From Vibrio sp. JC009 (GTDB lineage: Bacteria > Pseudomonadota > Gammaproteobacteria > Enterobacterales > Vibrionaceae): a stretch of DNA of 64,000 nt. Below, piece after piece: positions 55,895-64,000 of the stretch (its first letter is position 1; the number at the start of each line of letters is the position of its first letter). Location of the stretch: assembly GCF_029016485.1 (NCBI RefSeq), contig NZ_CP092106.1, positions 3,038,001 to 3,102,000 on the forward strand, in the 5' to 3' direction. Position numbers and translations under genes: made by a program. Under the pieces are notes generated by a model. That model was given only the letters and a program-made list of their open reading frames with translations. It did not search any database and was not told where the DNA came from.

Positions 55895-57196
55895 ATGGTA
55901 ATCATAGAGTTATTTACAGTACTGCTGTTTATCTTTTTAGGGGCCAGAATCGGCGGCATAGGTATCGGCTTTGCCGGTGGTGCCGGTGTTATTGCACTCA
56001 CCATAGTGCTTGGCTTAGATGCGGGAAGTATCCCGGTTGATGTCATTCTGATTATTATGTCGGTGATTACCGCCATTGCAGCTATGCAGGTTGCCGGAGG
56101 AATGGAGTGGCTGGTTGATCTGGCCGAGCAGTTCCTGCGTAAGAATCCAAAGCATATTACCTTCTACGCTCCGGTGGTGACTTACTTTATGACTCTGCTG
56201 GCAGGAACAGGACATACCGCCTTCTCTACCCTACCGGTAATTGCTGAAGTCGCTAAAGAGCAGGGTGTGCGCCCTTCCCGGCCGCTTTCTATTGCTGTCG
56301 TCGCTTCTCAGGTTGCAATCACAGCTTCACCTATCTCAGCAGCTGTAGTGTTTTTCTCGGGAATACTGGAGGACAAAGGCGTGGACTATCTGACACTGCT
56401 TGCCGTCTGCATCCCAACGACCTTCGCTGCCTGTATGGTCGGAGCCTTTGTTGCCAACCTGATGGGTTGCGAACTGAAAGATGACCCTGTTTATCAGGAG
56501 CGCATGAAAAAGGGGCTGGTTAAGCTACAGGGGCAGACTCAACGCGAGATACTGCCTTCCGCTAAACCATCGGTTTACATCTTCCTTATCGCTATTATTG
56601 CGGTTGTCTCCTACGCGACCATGATCAGCGGCACAGTTGGCCTGATTGAAAACCCATCCATCGGCCGGAACCAGGCCATTATGGCAATCATGCTGACAGC
56701 GGCAACCGCGATTGTTATGCATACTAAGATCGATGCCTCAAAGATTGCCAACGCCGCCACCTTCAAATCGGGTATGAGCGCCTGCGTTTGTGTTCTGGGT
56801 GTGGCCTGGCTGGGCGATACCTTTGTATCGGGTCATATTGGCGAAATAAAAGAGTTCTCTGCACATATCCTTGAACAACATCCGTGGATGCTGGCTATCA
56901 CCCTGTTCTTTGCTTCCATGCTGCTTTACTCTCAGGGCGCAACCACAACTGCGCTTATGCCTGCGGCTTTAGCTATCGGCGTTGCACCGTTGACTGCCGT
57001 CGCATCCTTTGCCGCTGTCAGTGCCCTGTTTGTTCTGCCAACCTACCCGACACTGCTTGCCGCAGTTGAAATGGATGATACGGGCTCAACCCGGATCGGA
57101 CGCTATGTATTCAACCATCCATTCTTTATTCCCGGCGTGGTAACTATTGCTACTGCGGTTGCACTGGGCTTTGCCTTCGGCGGAATGGTCATCTAA
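55895..57196 (+). CDS. dcuA: Anaerobic C4-dicarboxylate antiporter DcuA
   Basis: Inner-membrane exchanger of aspartate, fumarate, malate and succinate. Diagnostic segments: FLGARIGGIGIGFAGGAGV, LPVIAEVAKEQGVRPSRPLS, AITASPISAAVV and LPTYPTLLAAVEMDDTGSTR. About ten to twelve hydrophobic helices; 433 residues. It resembles DcuA more than DcuB (ITASPIS and IAEVAKEQGV segments). It is paired with aspA upstream. Confidence 0.94.
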   Translation: MVIIELFTVLLFIFLGARIGGIGIGFAGGAGVIALTIVLGLDAGSIPVDVILIIMSVITAIAAMQVAGGMEWLVDLAEQFLRKNPKHITFYAPVVTYFMTLLAGTGHTAFSTLPVIAEVAKEQGVRPSRPLSIAVVASQVAITASPISAAVVFFSGILEDKGVDYLTLLAVCIPTTFAACMVGAFVANLMGCELKDDPVYQERMKKGLVKLQGQTQREILPSAKPSVYIFLIAIIAVVSYATMISGTVGLIENPSIGRNQAIMAIMLTAATAIVMHTKIDASKIANAATFKSGMSACVCVLGVAWLGDTFVSGHIGEIKEFSAHILEQHPWMLAITLFFASMLLYSQGATTTALMPAALAIGVAPLTAVASFAAVSALFVLPTYPTLLAAVEMDDTGSTRIGRYVFNHPFFIPGVVTIATAVALGFAFGGMVI

Positions 57197-57220
57197 TCCT
57201 TTCGGGGTAATCCTTAAGAT

Positions 57221-57243
57221 AAAGGGGCCTTCGCCCCTTTTTT
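57221..57243 (+). terminator. Terminator of aspA-dcuA
   Basis: AAAGGGGC-CTTC-GCCCCTTTTTT, 24 bp after the dcuA stop. Confidence 0.92.
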
Positions 57244-57342
57244 GCTCCATTGCTCACTATTTTTCATTCTTTTTTTAGTATGATGTAAGAATTCTTTTTT
57301 TCATGCGGTCTTAGTTATATCGCTTTTTGCCAGTAGTTATTT

Positions 57343-59127
57343 ATGCGCGCATTCATCTCATTGCTATTATTTGGATTGCTTTCCTTTTCCAATCCATCCC
57401 TTGCCCTGTTTGGCAATAACAACAGTTCAAACGCATTCGGTAACAGCAACTCAGATTTCGTTACTGTTGACCAGGCTTTTCCGTTTCTTGCCAGTCAGGT
57501 AAATGACAAAGTCTTTCTCGACTGGGAAGTGATGGAGGATTACTACCTCTATCAGCAAAGACTGTCAGTATCCATCGAAAACGGAGAGATCGGTTCTCTG
57601 GATATGGAAGACGGAAAGCCCTACGAGGATGAGTTTTTTGGCGCAGTTAATATCTACACAGAACCACTGCATATAGTGGTTCCACTCAAAGCGGTCAATG
57701 AAGGAGCCCGCCTGATCGTTCAATACCAGGGTTGTGCCAAGGCCGGATTCTGTTACCCGCCGGAAACCAAACTGGTGCCTTTGCAGGCGATAGTTGCTTC
57801 ATCCGCCACAAACGCTCCAACGGCGCAACCTGAGCAGAAACAGGTTAAGCCAGCCAGAAAAAGCATGACTCAGGAGTCCTCTCTGGCCAGTGACCTGGAA
57901 GATAGCTGGTGGACACCATTTCTGTTTCTGGCGCTGGGAATCGGGCTTGCTCTGACACCTTGTGTATTTCCTATGTACCCAATCCTGACCGGCATTGTGC
58001 TGGGAGGCGGAAAGCTGAGCCAGTCAAGGGCTCTGTTCCTCTCCTTTATCTATGTTCAGGGAATGGCGCTAACCTACACCATTCTTGGCCTGGTGGTCGC
58101 ATCCGCAGGCATGCAATTTCAGGCGGCACTGCAGCACCCTTATGTATTAATCGGGATTAGCATTCTGTTTGTACTGCTGGCTCTTTCCATGTTCGGCCTG
58201 TACACCATCCAGCTGCCAGCCTCGGTTCAGACCTGGCTGAACAACCAGAGTAACCAGCAGCAGGGCGGCAATGTCACCGGCGTATTTGTTATGGGGGCAA
58301 TTTCCGGTCTGGTCTGTTCACCTTGCACCACAGCTCCGCTTTCTGGTGCGCTTCTCTATGTTGCTCAGAGCGGCGATCTGCTTACCGGTGGTATCGCCCT
58401 TTATGCGCTTGGTCTGGGAATGGGCATCCCTCTGATGATAGTGGCCGTTTTCGGTAACCAGCTACTGCCTAAAGCCGGAGCCTGGATGGACAGGGTAAAA
58501 ATTCTGTTTGGCTTTATTCTTCTTGCCGCACCGATTTTCTTTATTGAAAGACTGATCCCGGAAAGCTGGGCTGTCACCCTCTGGGGAGCACTTGGCCTTG
58601 CCACATTTGGCTGGCTATACCATGTAAAAAACAGTCTGGAATTTGGCGGCTGGAAACAGAGTCTGCTTGGCATTATTGCGGTACTGGGGATTCTGGGTTC
58701 AGCACTGCCGGTTTACAACCAGTGGTTTAATGCTGAAAGCAAAGAGGCTTACCAGCCACAGGTGGCGTTTATCCGTATCAAGTCTGTGGAAGATCTTGAG
58801 AAACAGCTGGTTGCAGCCAATAAGGCCAACAAACCCGTAATGCTGGATTTCTACGCCGACTGGTGTGTGGCCTGTAAAGAGTTTGAGAAGTACACCTTCC
58901 ATACCCCTGATGTGGAAGCCCGACTTAAAGACTTTGTGCTGCTTCAGGCTGATGTCACCAAAAACAGTGCGGAAGATATCGCCCTGTATAAACGCCTGCA
59001 AGTGATGGGCCTGCCGACAATCGACTTCTGGGATGCAAAAGGCAACTATCACTCAGGAGCCAGACTGACCGGCTTTATGGAGGCTGAGCCGTTTTTGCAG
59101 CACATTGATGCTCAAGGTATAAATTAG
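57343..59127 (+). CDS. dsbD: Thiol:disulfide interchange protein DsbD
   Basis: Carries electrons from cytoplasmic thioredoxin to periplasmic DsbC and cytochrome-maturation partners. Signal peptide (1-21), N-terminal immunoglobulin-like domain with Cys pair in [14 protein letters not shown], a central domain with eight membrane helices bearing [11 protein letters not shown] and [10 protein letters not shown] cysteines, and a C-terminal thioredoxin domain with CVAC ([15 protein letters not shown]). Length 594. It follows dcuA after a terminator, as in many gammaproteobacteria. Confidence 0.95.
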   Translation: MRAFISLLLFGLLSFSNPSLALFGNNNSSNAFGNSNSDFVTVDQAFPFLASQVNDKVFLDWEVMEDYYLYQQRLSVSIENGEIGSLDMEDGKPYEDEFFGAVNIYTEPLHIVVPLKAVNEGARLIVQYQGCAKAGFCYPPETKLVPLQAIVASSATNAPTAQPEQKQVKPARKSMTQESSLASDLEDSWWTPFLFLALGIGLALTPCVFPMYPILTGIVLGGGKLSQSRALFLSFIYVQGMALTYTILGLVVASAGMQFQAALQHPYVLIGISILFVLLALSMFGLYTIQLPASVQTWLNNQSNQQQGGNVTGVFVMGAISGLVCSPCTTAPLSGALLYVAQSGDLLTGGIALYALGLGMGIPLMIVAVFGNQLLPKAGAWMDRVKILFGFILLAAPIFFIERLIPESWAVTLWGALGLATFGWLYHVKNSLEFGGWKQSLLGIIAVLGILGSALPVYNQWFNAESKEAYQPQVAFIRIKSVEDLEKQLVAANKANKPVMLDFYADWCVACKEFEKYTFHTPDVEARLKDFVLLQADVTKNSAEDIALYKRLQVMGLPTIDFWDAKGNYHSGARLTGFMEAEPFLQHIDAQGIN

Positions 59128-59134
59128 CCGCTGA

Positions 59135-59264
59135 CGTCATTCCGGAAGTTGCGAAGCTTCTATCCGGAACCTACTGTCAACGCGCTGTAGAGCTGAAGAA
59201 AGCCTTCTACTCTGCAACACCCAGAAAGTAGATCTCGGATATTGCACGCAATTCCGAGATGACG
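59135..59264. repeat. 130-bp palindromic MITE-like repeat
   Basis: Ends CGTCATTCCGGAAGTTGCG and the complement of CGTCATCTCGGAATTGCG form an imperfect inverted repeat of about 19 bp. A second inner pair (ATCCGGAACCTACT / AGTAGATCTCGGAT) continues the palindrome, so nearly the whole element could fold as one hairpin. No coding capacity and no clear target duplication. Confidence 0.7.
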
Positions 59265-59459
59265 ACTCACCCGCTGCGAATCCGGTTAAACACTTAAGCA
59301 ACCACTAGCGGACAGCACTAAAAGTTAATAAGTTGTAAACAAAACCCAACCTTCCTCAGACTTTTAACGCTCAAATATTGGCCAATATTCAAAACCATAC
59401 AATACTTACTCTGATGTGCTTTATCCGAATTTCAGAGCCTACGGAGAGAAAGTAAAGTC
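59265..59459. other. Upstream region of the crbR-like gene
   Basis: No gene. It is AT-rich from about 59310 and should contain the promoter of the response regulator; GGAGAGAAAG precedes its ATG. I see no recognisable operator. Confidence 0.45.
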
Positions 59460-60095
59460 ATGGACTCAAATTACACTATTATAATAGCCGACGACCATCC
59501 ACTGTTTCGCAACGCACTGTTTCAGTCTGTTCATATGGCGATAAGCGGAGCCAACCTGCTGGAAGCCGATTCCTTAGATGCTCTGCTGGAGCTCCTGAAA
59601 AAAGAGTCTGAACCGGACCTGCTTCTTCTGGATCTTAAAATGCCGGGAGCAAACGGGATGTCAGGTCTGATCCACCTCAGAGCCGACTACCCTGACCTGC
59701 CAATCGTGGTGATCTCTGCCAGTGAAGAGCCCAGTGTTGTCGGTCAGGTAAAAAGCCATGGCGCTTTCGGTTTTATTCCCAAATCCAGCGATATGCGCTC
59801 TCTGGTCAGTGCACTGAATCAGGTACTTAATGGCGATCCCTTCTTCCCGGAAGAGCTGCTGAAAAACAGCCAGGGCTGCAGCGATCTGGCGGAAAAGATC
59901 GCCTCGCTGACACCCCAGCAGTACAAGGTACTCGGTATGCTCTCCGATGGCCTGCTTAACAAACAGATTGCCTACGAACTGAATGTCTCCGAAGCCACCA
60001 TTAAGGCCCATATGACCGCCATCTTCCGCAAACTTGGCGTTCAGAACCGTACTCAGGCGGTTATTCTTCTTCAGCAATTGGAGCCCGAAGGTTAG
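59460..60095 (+). CDS. crbR: NarL/LuxR-type response regulator, CrbR-like
   Basis: 211 residues: a receiver domain (acidic pair in IIADDHPLFRNAL, phospho-Asp in LLLLDLKMPGANG, Lys in GFIPKSSDM) and a LuxR-type helix-turn-helix (LNKQIAYELNVSEATIKAHM). In Vibrio cholerae CrbR with the kinase CrbS controls the acetate switch (acs). The next genes encode an acetate-type symporter and a hybrid kinase, supporting CrbR. The symbol rests on context and family resemblance. Confidence 0.75.
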   Translation: MDSNYTIIIADDHPLFRNALFQSVHMAISGANLLEADSLDALLELLKKESEPDLLLLDLKMPGANGMSGLIHLRADYPDLPIVVISASEEPSVVGQVKSHGAFGFIPKSSDMRSLVSALNQVLNGDPFFPEELLKNSQGCSDLAEKIASLTPQQYKVLGMLSDGLLNKQIAYELNVSEATIKAHMTAIFRKLGVQNRTQAVILLQQLEPEG

Positions 60096-60154
60096 ACCTT
60101 AGGCTAAAAGTAACGCTTCATTGACAGCGTCATTTTGTCGTAAACCTCCCAAAA

Positions 60155-60178
60155 GCGCCCGAAATCCGGGCGTTTTTT
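60155..60178 (+). terminator. Terminator of the response-regulator gene
   Basis: GCGCCCG and CGGGCGTT pair across an AAAT-type loop, followed by TTTTTT, about 60 bp after the stop. Confidence 0.85.
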
Positions 60179-60284
60179 CGTTTTTCTCCCCGACTAAAGT
60201 TGGACTGAGATCTGAATTCACTGCTGCTAACCTAAATGACGTAACAGTTTGTTAACACCATTCAGACAAAGGAAGGAGAAGGCG

Positions 60285-60551
60285 ATGTCTTTCGAAACAA
60301 CGGAGCATGCACAAGCCTACTGGAAGGAAAACCTGACCATCATGGGTACACTGCTTGCCATCTGGTTTATGGTCTCGTACGGAGCGGGAATCTTATTTGT
60401 CGAGCCACTAAATGCCATTCAGTTTGGCGGATTTAAGCTTGGCTTCTGGTTTGCCCAGCAGGGTTCCATTTACACATTTGTAGCACTGATATTTGTTTAT
60501 GTTTGGCGTATGAATGCGCTGGATAAGAAATATAACGTACACGAAGAGTAA
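60285..60551 (+). CDS. DUF4212 small membrane subunit
   Basis: 88 residues with two transmembrane helices (LTIMGTLLAIWFMVSYGAGI and IYTFVALIFVYVWRMNAL), the DUF4212 pattern. Genes of this family almost always precede an SSS symporter, as here (15 bp gap), and are thought to be its accessory subunit. I start at 60285, which has AAGGAAGGAGAAGG upstream; the longer frame reads through that ribosome site. Confidence 0.88.
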   Translation: MSFETTEHAQAYWKENLTIMGTLLAIWFMVSYGAGILFVEPLNAIQFGGFKLGFWFAQQGSIYTFVALIFVYVWRMNALDKKYNVHEE

Positions 60552-60566
60552 TTAGAGGTTTATAAA

Positions 60567-62270
60567 ATGGATATTCAAACTTGGACGTTTATTCTTGTCG
60601 GCCTGTCGTTCTCGCTTTACATAGGCATTGCGATCTGGGCCCGCGCCGGCTCAACCAGTGAGTTCTACGTTGCCGGCGGCGGTGTACACCCGGTCGCTAA
60701 CGGTATGGCAACCGCAGCGGACTGGATGTCAGCGGCATCATTTATCTCAATGGCAGGTATCATCTCGTTTATCGGTTACGATGGCGGGGTTTACCTGATG
60801 GGCTGGACCGGCGGTTACGTGCTGCTTGCTCTGTGTCTTGCGCCCTATCTGCGTAAATTTGGTAAGTTTACCGTGCCAGATTTTATCGGTGACCGCTACT
60901 ACTCAAGAACCGCACGTATGGTAGCTGTGTTCTGTGCCATCTTCGTCTCCTTCACCTATGTTGCCGGCCAGATGCGCGGGGTGGGTGTGGTATTCGCCCG
61001 TTTCCTTGAGGTGGATATCAATATGGGCATCATCATTGGTATGGCGATCGTATTCTTCTACGCCGTTATGGGCGGTATGAAGGGGATCACCTATACTCAG
61101 GTAGCTCAGTACTGCGTACTTATTTTTGCCTTTATGGTTCCGGCTATCTTTACCTCTCTGATGATGACAGGCACTCCGGTACCTCAGCTTGGCTTTGGTT
61201 CAACCATGGCGGGTTCGGACACCTATCTGCTGGATAAGCTGGACGGACTGACCCAGGAGCTCGGCTTTACCGCCTATACCGACGGCTCCAAGAGCATGGT
61301 TGACGTCTTCTTTATCTGTGCGGCGCTTATGGTAGGTACTGCGGGACTTCCACACGTTATTATCCGCTTCTTTACGGTTCCTAAAGTATCCGATGCCCGC
61401 ATCTCAGCAGGCTGGGCTCTGGTATTTATCGCATTCCTTTACACCACAGCACCTGCAGTTGCTGCATTTGCCCGGGTGAATATGATTGATACCATCAACG
61501 GCCCAGACATGAAAGGGGTAGCGGCTGCCGAGGCTCCAAGCTGGTATAAGAACTGGGAAAGCACAGGTCTGGTCGCATGGGAAGACAAGAACGGCGACGG
61601 CAAGATGTTCTATTCAGGCGATGGGCGCAATGAAATGAGCATCAACCGCGACATTATCGTACTGGCTTCACCTGAGCTGGCAAAACTGCCTAACTGGGTT
61701 GTGGCACTGCTGGCGGCCGGTGGTCTGGCTGCTGCACTGTCTACCGCTGCCGGTCTGCTTCTGGTTATCTCCACATCCATATCCCACGACCTGCTCAAGA
61801 AAGGGTTTAAACCGGATATGACAGATAAACAGGAACTCGCCGCTGCAAGGATAGGCGCCGCACTCGCCGTAATAGGTGCAGGTTATCTGGGTATCAATCC
61901 GCCGGGCTTTGTTGCCCAGGTAGTGGCATTCGCCTTTGGTCTGGCCGCCTCCTCCTTCTTCCCGGCAATTATTCTGGGCATCTTCTACAAGAAGATGAAT
62001 AAAGAAGGCGCCATCGCCGGTATGATCTCAGGTATCCTATTTACTGCGGCTTACATTATCTACTTTAAGTTTGTAAACCCGGCAGCTAACTCAGCGGATA
62101 ACTGGTGGTTCGGCATCAGCCCTGAAGGCATTGGTACACTGGGCATGTGCGTAAACTTCACCGTTTCTATCGTGGTGAACAAGTTTACCGCTGAAGTGCC
62201 GGACAATGTGCAGGATATGGTTGAATCTATCCGCTATCCGAAAGGAGCCGGAGCGGCGCATGATCACTAA
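60567..62270 (+). CDS. Sodium:solute symporter, acetate/monocarboxylate type
   Basis: A 567-residue SSS-family (SLC5-like) transporter with about 13 transmembrane helices. Family segments: EFYVAGGGVHPVANGMATAA, DWMSAASFISMAGIISFIG, FTVPDFIGDRYYS and AAALSTAAGLLLVISTSISH. It resembles ActP-type carriers and the VC_2705 subfamily that is paired with DUF4212. The location beside CrbR-like and a hybrid kinase points to acetate or a related small acid; direct proof of substrate is lacking. A 30-residue loop (about 310-355) is hydrophilic. Confidence 0.88.
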   Translation: MDIQTWTFILVGLSFSLYIGIAIWARAGSTSEFYVAGGGVHPVANGMATAADWMSAASFISMAGIISFIGYDGGVYLMGWTGGYVLLALCLAPYLRKFGKFTVPDFIGDRYYSRTARMVAVFCAIFVSFTYVAGQMRGVGVVFARFLEVDINMGIIIGMAIVFFYAVMGGMKGITYTQVAQYCVLIFAFMVPAIFTSLMMTGTPVPQLGFGSTMAGSDTYLLDKLDGLTQELGFTAYTDGSKSMVDVFFICAALMVGTAGLPHVIIRFFTVPKVSDARISAGWALVFIAFLYTTAPAVAAFARVNMIDTINGPDMKGVAAAEAPSWYKNWESTGLVAWEDKNGDGKMFYSGDGRNEMSINRDIIVLASPELAKLPNWVVALLAAGGLAAALSTAAGLLLVISTSISHDLLKKGFKPDMTDKQELAAARIGAALAVIGAGYLGINPPGFVAQVVAFAFGLAASSFFPAIILGIFYKKMNKEGAIAGMISGILFTAAYIIYFKFVNPAANSADNWWFGISPEGIGTLGMCVNFTVSIVVNKFTAEVPDNVQDMVESIRYPKGAGAAHDH

Positions 62271-62276
62271 TTAAAG

Positions 62277-62306
62277 CTAAACCGGTGCACCTTTGCACCG
62301 GTTTAG
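62277..62306. terminator. Convergent hairpin inside the kinase 3' end
   Basis: A perfect 13-bp stem (CTAAACCGGTGCA with its complement) around loop CCTT. It begins in the kinase stop codon and covers its last nine codons, so it could terminate the symporter transcript within the convergent gene. T-runs are only three long, so termination strength is uncertain. Confidence 0.6.
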
Positions 62307-64000
62307 AACCGCTCTCAATTTGAGAGGTTTTACCGGCTTGGCAATAAAACCAAAGCCATTGGATTTTATTCCGTCCTGTATATCTGCGTTTTTGTCTGCG
62401 CTGATAACGATCCCCTCAAATGAATTCCCCAGACGGAGACGGCACTGCTGCAACACCTCCAGCCCGGTTCTGTCGTTATCCAGCCGGTAATCAGAGAAAA
62501 TCACATCCGGAAGCCACTCTCCTTCCAGACATTTCATACTCTGCACCAGATCCTGCGCTGTCTTAACCTCACATCCCCAGCGTTCAAGCAACTCGCGCAT
62601 ACCGGTCAGGATATCCGCCTCGTTGTCCACACAGAGCACCTTCAGATGTTGCAGCGTATCCGTCGCTGCAGGCTGAGATGCGACAACCAAATCCGGTTCC
62701 GCCTTCTCGCTCCGGTTTACCGTAATGGAGAATACGGAGCCTTCATCCGGCCAGGATCTCAGACCGATTTCATGCTTCAGTACTCTGGCGATCCCCTGAG
62801 AAATAGCAAGGCCGATACCCAGCCCCTGAGAGATATGATTCACATCCCCGCGGGTAAACTCTTCAAAAATCTGCTCCTGCTTATCCGGAGCGATACCAAT
62901 ACCGTTATCCCAGACTTCAATACGAACCTTACCGTTAACCCTTCTGGCTCCCAGCAACACTTTTCCTGCCGGGTTATACCTGAAGGCATTGGTCAGAAAG
63001 TTCTGCAGCACTCTCCGGAGCAGCTTAGCATCAGACTCAATCACCAAATCAGAGGGGATGGTTTTAAACTCCACCTGCTGACTTTTTGCCAGCGCACCAA
63101 ATTCCGCGCTCAGGTTGTCCAGCACATCGTTAAGTTTAAAGCGGCGTACATTAACCTCCAGCTTTCCTGACTCCAGCCTGGAGATATCAAGCAGGTCACC
63201 AATTAAATCTTCCACCGCCCCCAAAGCACTTTCAATATGGGAAGAGAGCCTTTTAGTTTCCGCATCTTTTGCCGTTTCGGTAAGAGAAGAAGAAAACAGC
63301 CGGGCAGCATTCAGAGGCTGCATAAGATCATGGCTGACCGCAGCAAGAAAACGTGATTTAGACTGTGATTCACTGGCGGCTTTGGTGGTCGCGCTAACCA
63401 GACGTTTGTTCAGCTCTTCCAGCTCTTTAGTCCGCTCTTTTACCCGGCTTTCCAGGTTTTCATTGGCCTCCTTCAGTGCCTGCTCTGCCAGCCTGAACGC
63501 TGTGATATCAGTAAAGCTCATAACAAAACCACCGCCCGGCATAGGATTTCCCTGCACCTCAATATGCCTGCCATCGGGGTAAACTCTGGATGAGGTATGC
63601 ATAGTGCCCTGCTCCAGATGGTAGATCCGCTTGCGCACATGCTCTTCGGGATCACCCGGACCACACAGCCCTATCTCCGCGTTATGGCGAATCACATCGG
63701 CGATCGGCCTGCCCACCTGAATAAGTCCGGGAGGAAACTCAAACAGCTCAAGATAGCGCTGGTTCCAGGCCACCAGCCTTAACTGCCGGTCCACCACGGT
63801 AATTCCCTGGCTGATATGCTCAATCGCCCCCTGCAGCAGACCACGGCTAAAGTCATACAGCTCAGAGGCTTCATCCACTATGGTTGCCACTTCTTCAAGC
63901 TGCATCTTCTTGCCCTGAAGCGCAGAAGTAAGTACTAACTTTGCAGATGAAGCGCCAAACACACCGGCAAGTACCCGCTCTGTATGGCGGATCAGTGAAG
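62277..64000 (-). CDS. Hybrid sensor histidine kinase, CrbS-like (N-terminus beyond window)
   Basis: The frame stays open to the right edge (reading SLIRHTERVLAGVFG upstream of the GTG at 63962), so the start is outside. From the edge: a short linker, a PAS domain with DUF-type GITVVDRQLRLVAWNQRYLE, a coiled coil, a phospho-His in AAVSHDLMQPLNAARLF, ATPase boxes (NFLTNAFRYNP, DNGIGIAPDK, GLGIGLAIS) and a C-terminal receiver with phospho-Asp in VIFSDYRLDNDRTG. This order matches CrbS, which has an SSS-transporter-like membrane part upstream; that part cannot be seen here. The facing crbR-like gene fits. Confidence 0.8.
   Translation of the reverse strand, partial: SLIRHTERVLAGVFGASSAKLVLTSALQGKKMQLEEVATIVDEASELYDFSRGLLQGAIEHISQGITVVDRQLRLVAWNQRYLELFEFPPGLIQVGRPIADVIRHNAEIGLCGPGDPEEHVRKRIYHLEQGTMHTSSRVYPDGRHIEVQGNPMPGGGFVMSFTDITAFRLAEQALKEANENLESRVKERTKELEELNKRLVSATTKAASESQSKSRFLAAVSHDLMQPLNAARLFSSSLTETAKDAETKRLSSHIESALGAVEDLIGDLLDISRLESGKLEVNVRRFKLNDVLDNLSAEFGALAKSQQVEFKTIPSDLVIESDAKLLRRVLQNFLTNAFRYNPAGKVLLGARRVNGKVRIEVWDNGIGIAPDKQEQIFEEFTRGDVNHISQGLGIGLAISQGIARVLKHEIGLRSWPDEGSVFSITVNRSEKAEPDLVVASQPAATDTLQHLKVLCVDNEADILTGMRELLERWGCEVKTAQDLVQSMKCLEGEWLPDVIFSDYRLDNDRTGLEVLQQCRLRLGNSFEGIVISADKNADIQDGIKSNGFGFIAKPVKPLKLRAVLNRCKGAPV

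Noticed and set aside
59265..59459. tRNA or attachment site near 59.3 kb
   Set aside because: No cloverleaf or T-loop motif could be assembled; no integrase in the window.

Overview
The window is a stretch of a gammaproteobacterial chromosome, almost certainly from the family Vibrionaceae. The evidence is the gene order and the proteins themselves: an astD-astA-argD cluster with a DUF1338 gene, aroK-aroB-damX-dam-rpe-gph-trpS next to pilM-Q and mrcA, oxyR divergent from a peroxiredoxin-glutaredoxin hybrid, priA-cytR-ftsN-hslV-hslU-menA-rraA-zapB-glpX, cpxP/cpxR-cpxA, and a crbR-like regulator beside an acetate-type symporter. Nearly everything is conserved core genome. There is no prophage, CRISPR array, tRNA or rRNA that I can see. 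The genus cannot be fixed from sequence reading alone.

Layout. 1-1.4 kb: elongation factor P (cut by the left edge) divergent from its lysine-modifying aminomutase epmB. 1.5-6.3 kb (minus): arginine succinyltransferase pathway genes argD/astC, astA, astD and DUF1338. 6.8-14.2 kb (minus): pabA, then the aroK-aroB-damX-dam-rpe-gph-trpS cluster. 14.4-18.3 kb (minus): type IV pilus/competence genes pilM, pilN, a fused pilO-pilP and a short pilQ secretin; mrcA (PBP1A) is divergent. 21.2-24.6 kb: oxidative-stress block oxyR, prx-grx and a flavin disulfide reductase. 25.0-26.3 kb: a MATE exporter flanked by two inverted copies of a roughly 263-bp MITE whose ends match the Tn5/IS50 outside end. 26.7-29.8 kb (minus): yibN-secB-gpsA-cysE. 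30.2-33.0 kb: gpmI, envC. 33.1-34.8 kb (minus): malic enzyme, rpmE. 35.0-42.8 kb (plus): priA, cytR, ftsN, hslVU, menA, rraA. 43-47.5 kb: zapB, glpX, a SufR-like regulator, small conserved proteins, tpiA. 47.8-52.8 kb: pfkA, fieF, cpxP and cpxRA. 52.9-59.1 kb: trmL, fxsA, aspA, dcuA, dsbD. 59.5-64 kb: crbR-like regulator, DUF4212 plus SSS symporter, and a hybrid histidine kinase running off the right edge.

Functional themes are central carbon metabolism (gpmI, tpiA, pfkA, glpX, malic enzyme, rpe, gph), envelope and division (PBP1A, DamX, FtsN, EnvC, ZapB, Cpx system, DsbD), DNA metabolism (dam, priA), anaerobic C4-dicarboxylate use (aspA, dcuA) and acetate uptake and sensing at the right end. 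Several regulatory sites are readable: a full OxyR tetra-half-site, tandem CpxR boxes, a perfect CRP site before cytR and a sigma-32 promoter before hslVU.

The least ordinary content is (i) three intergenic copies of a structured element with a conserved framework and two small hairpins, whose stems differ in sequence while their hexaloops read A(T/G)GGA(T/A), like CsrA-binding hairpins; (ii) the MITE pair around the MATE gene; (iii) the PilO-PilP fusion; (iv) several families of low-complexity palindromic intergenic repeats built round a GGACGAAGTCC hairpin; and (v) a cysteine-tailed lipoamide-dehydrogenase-like enzyme in the OxyR neighbourhood.
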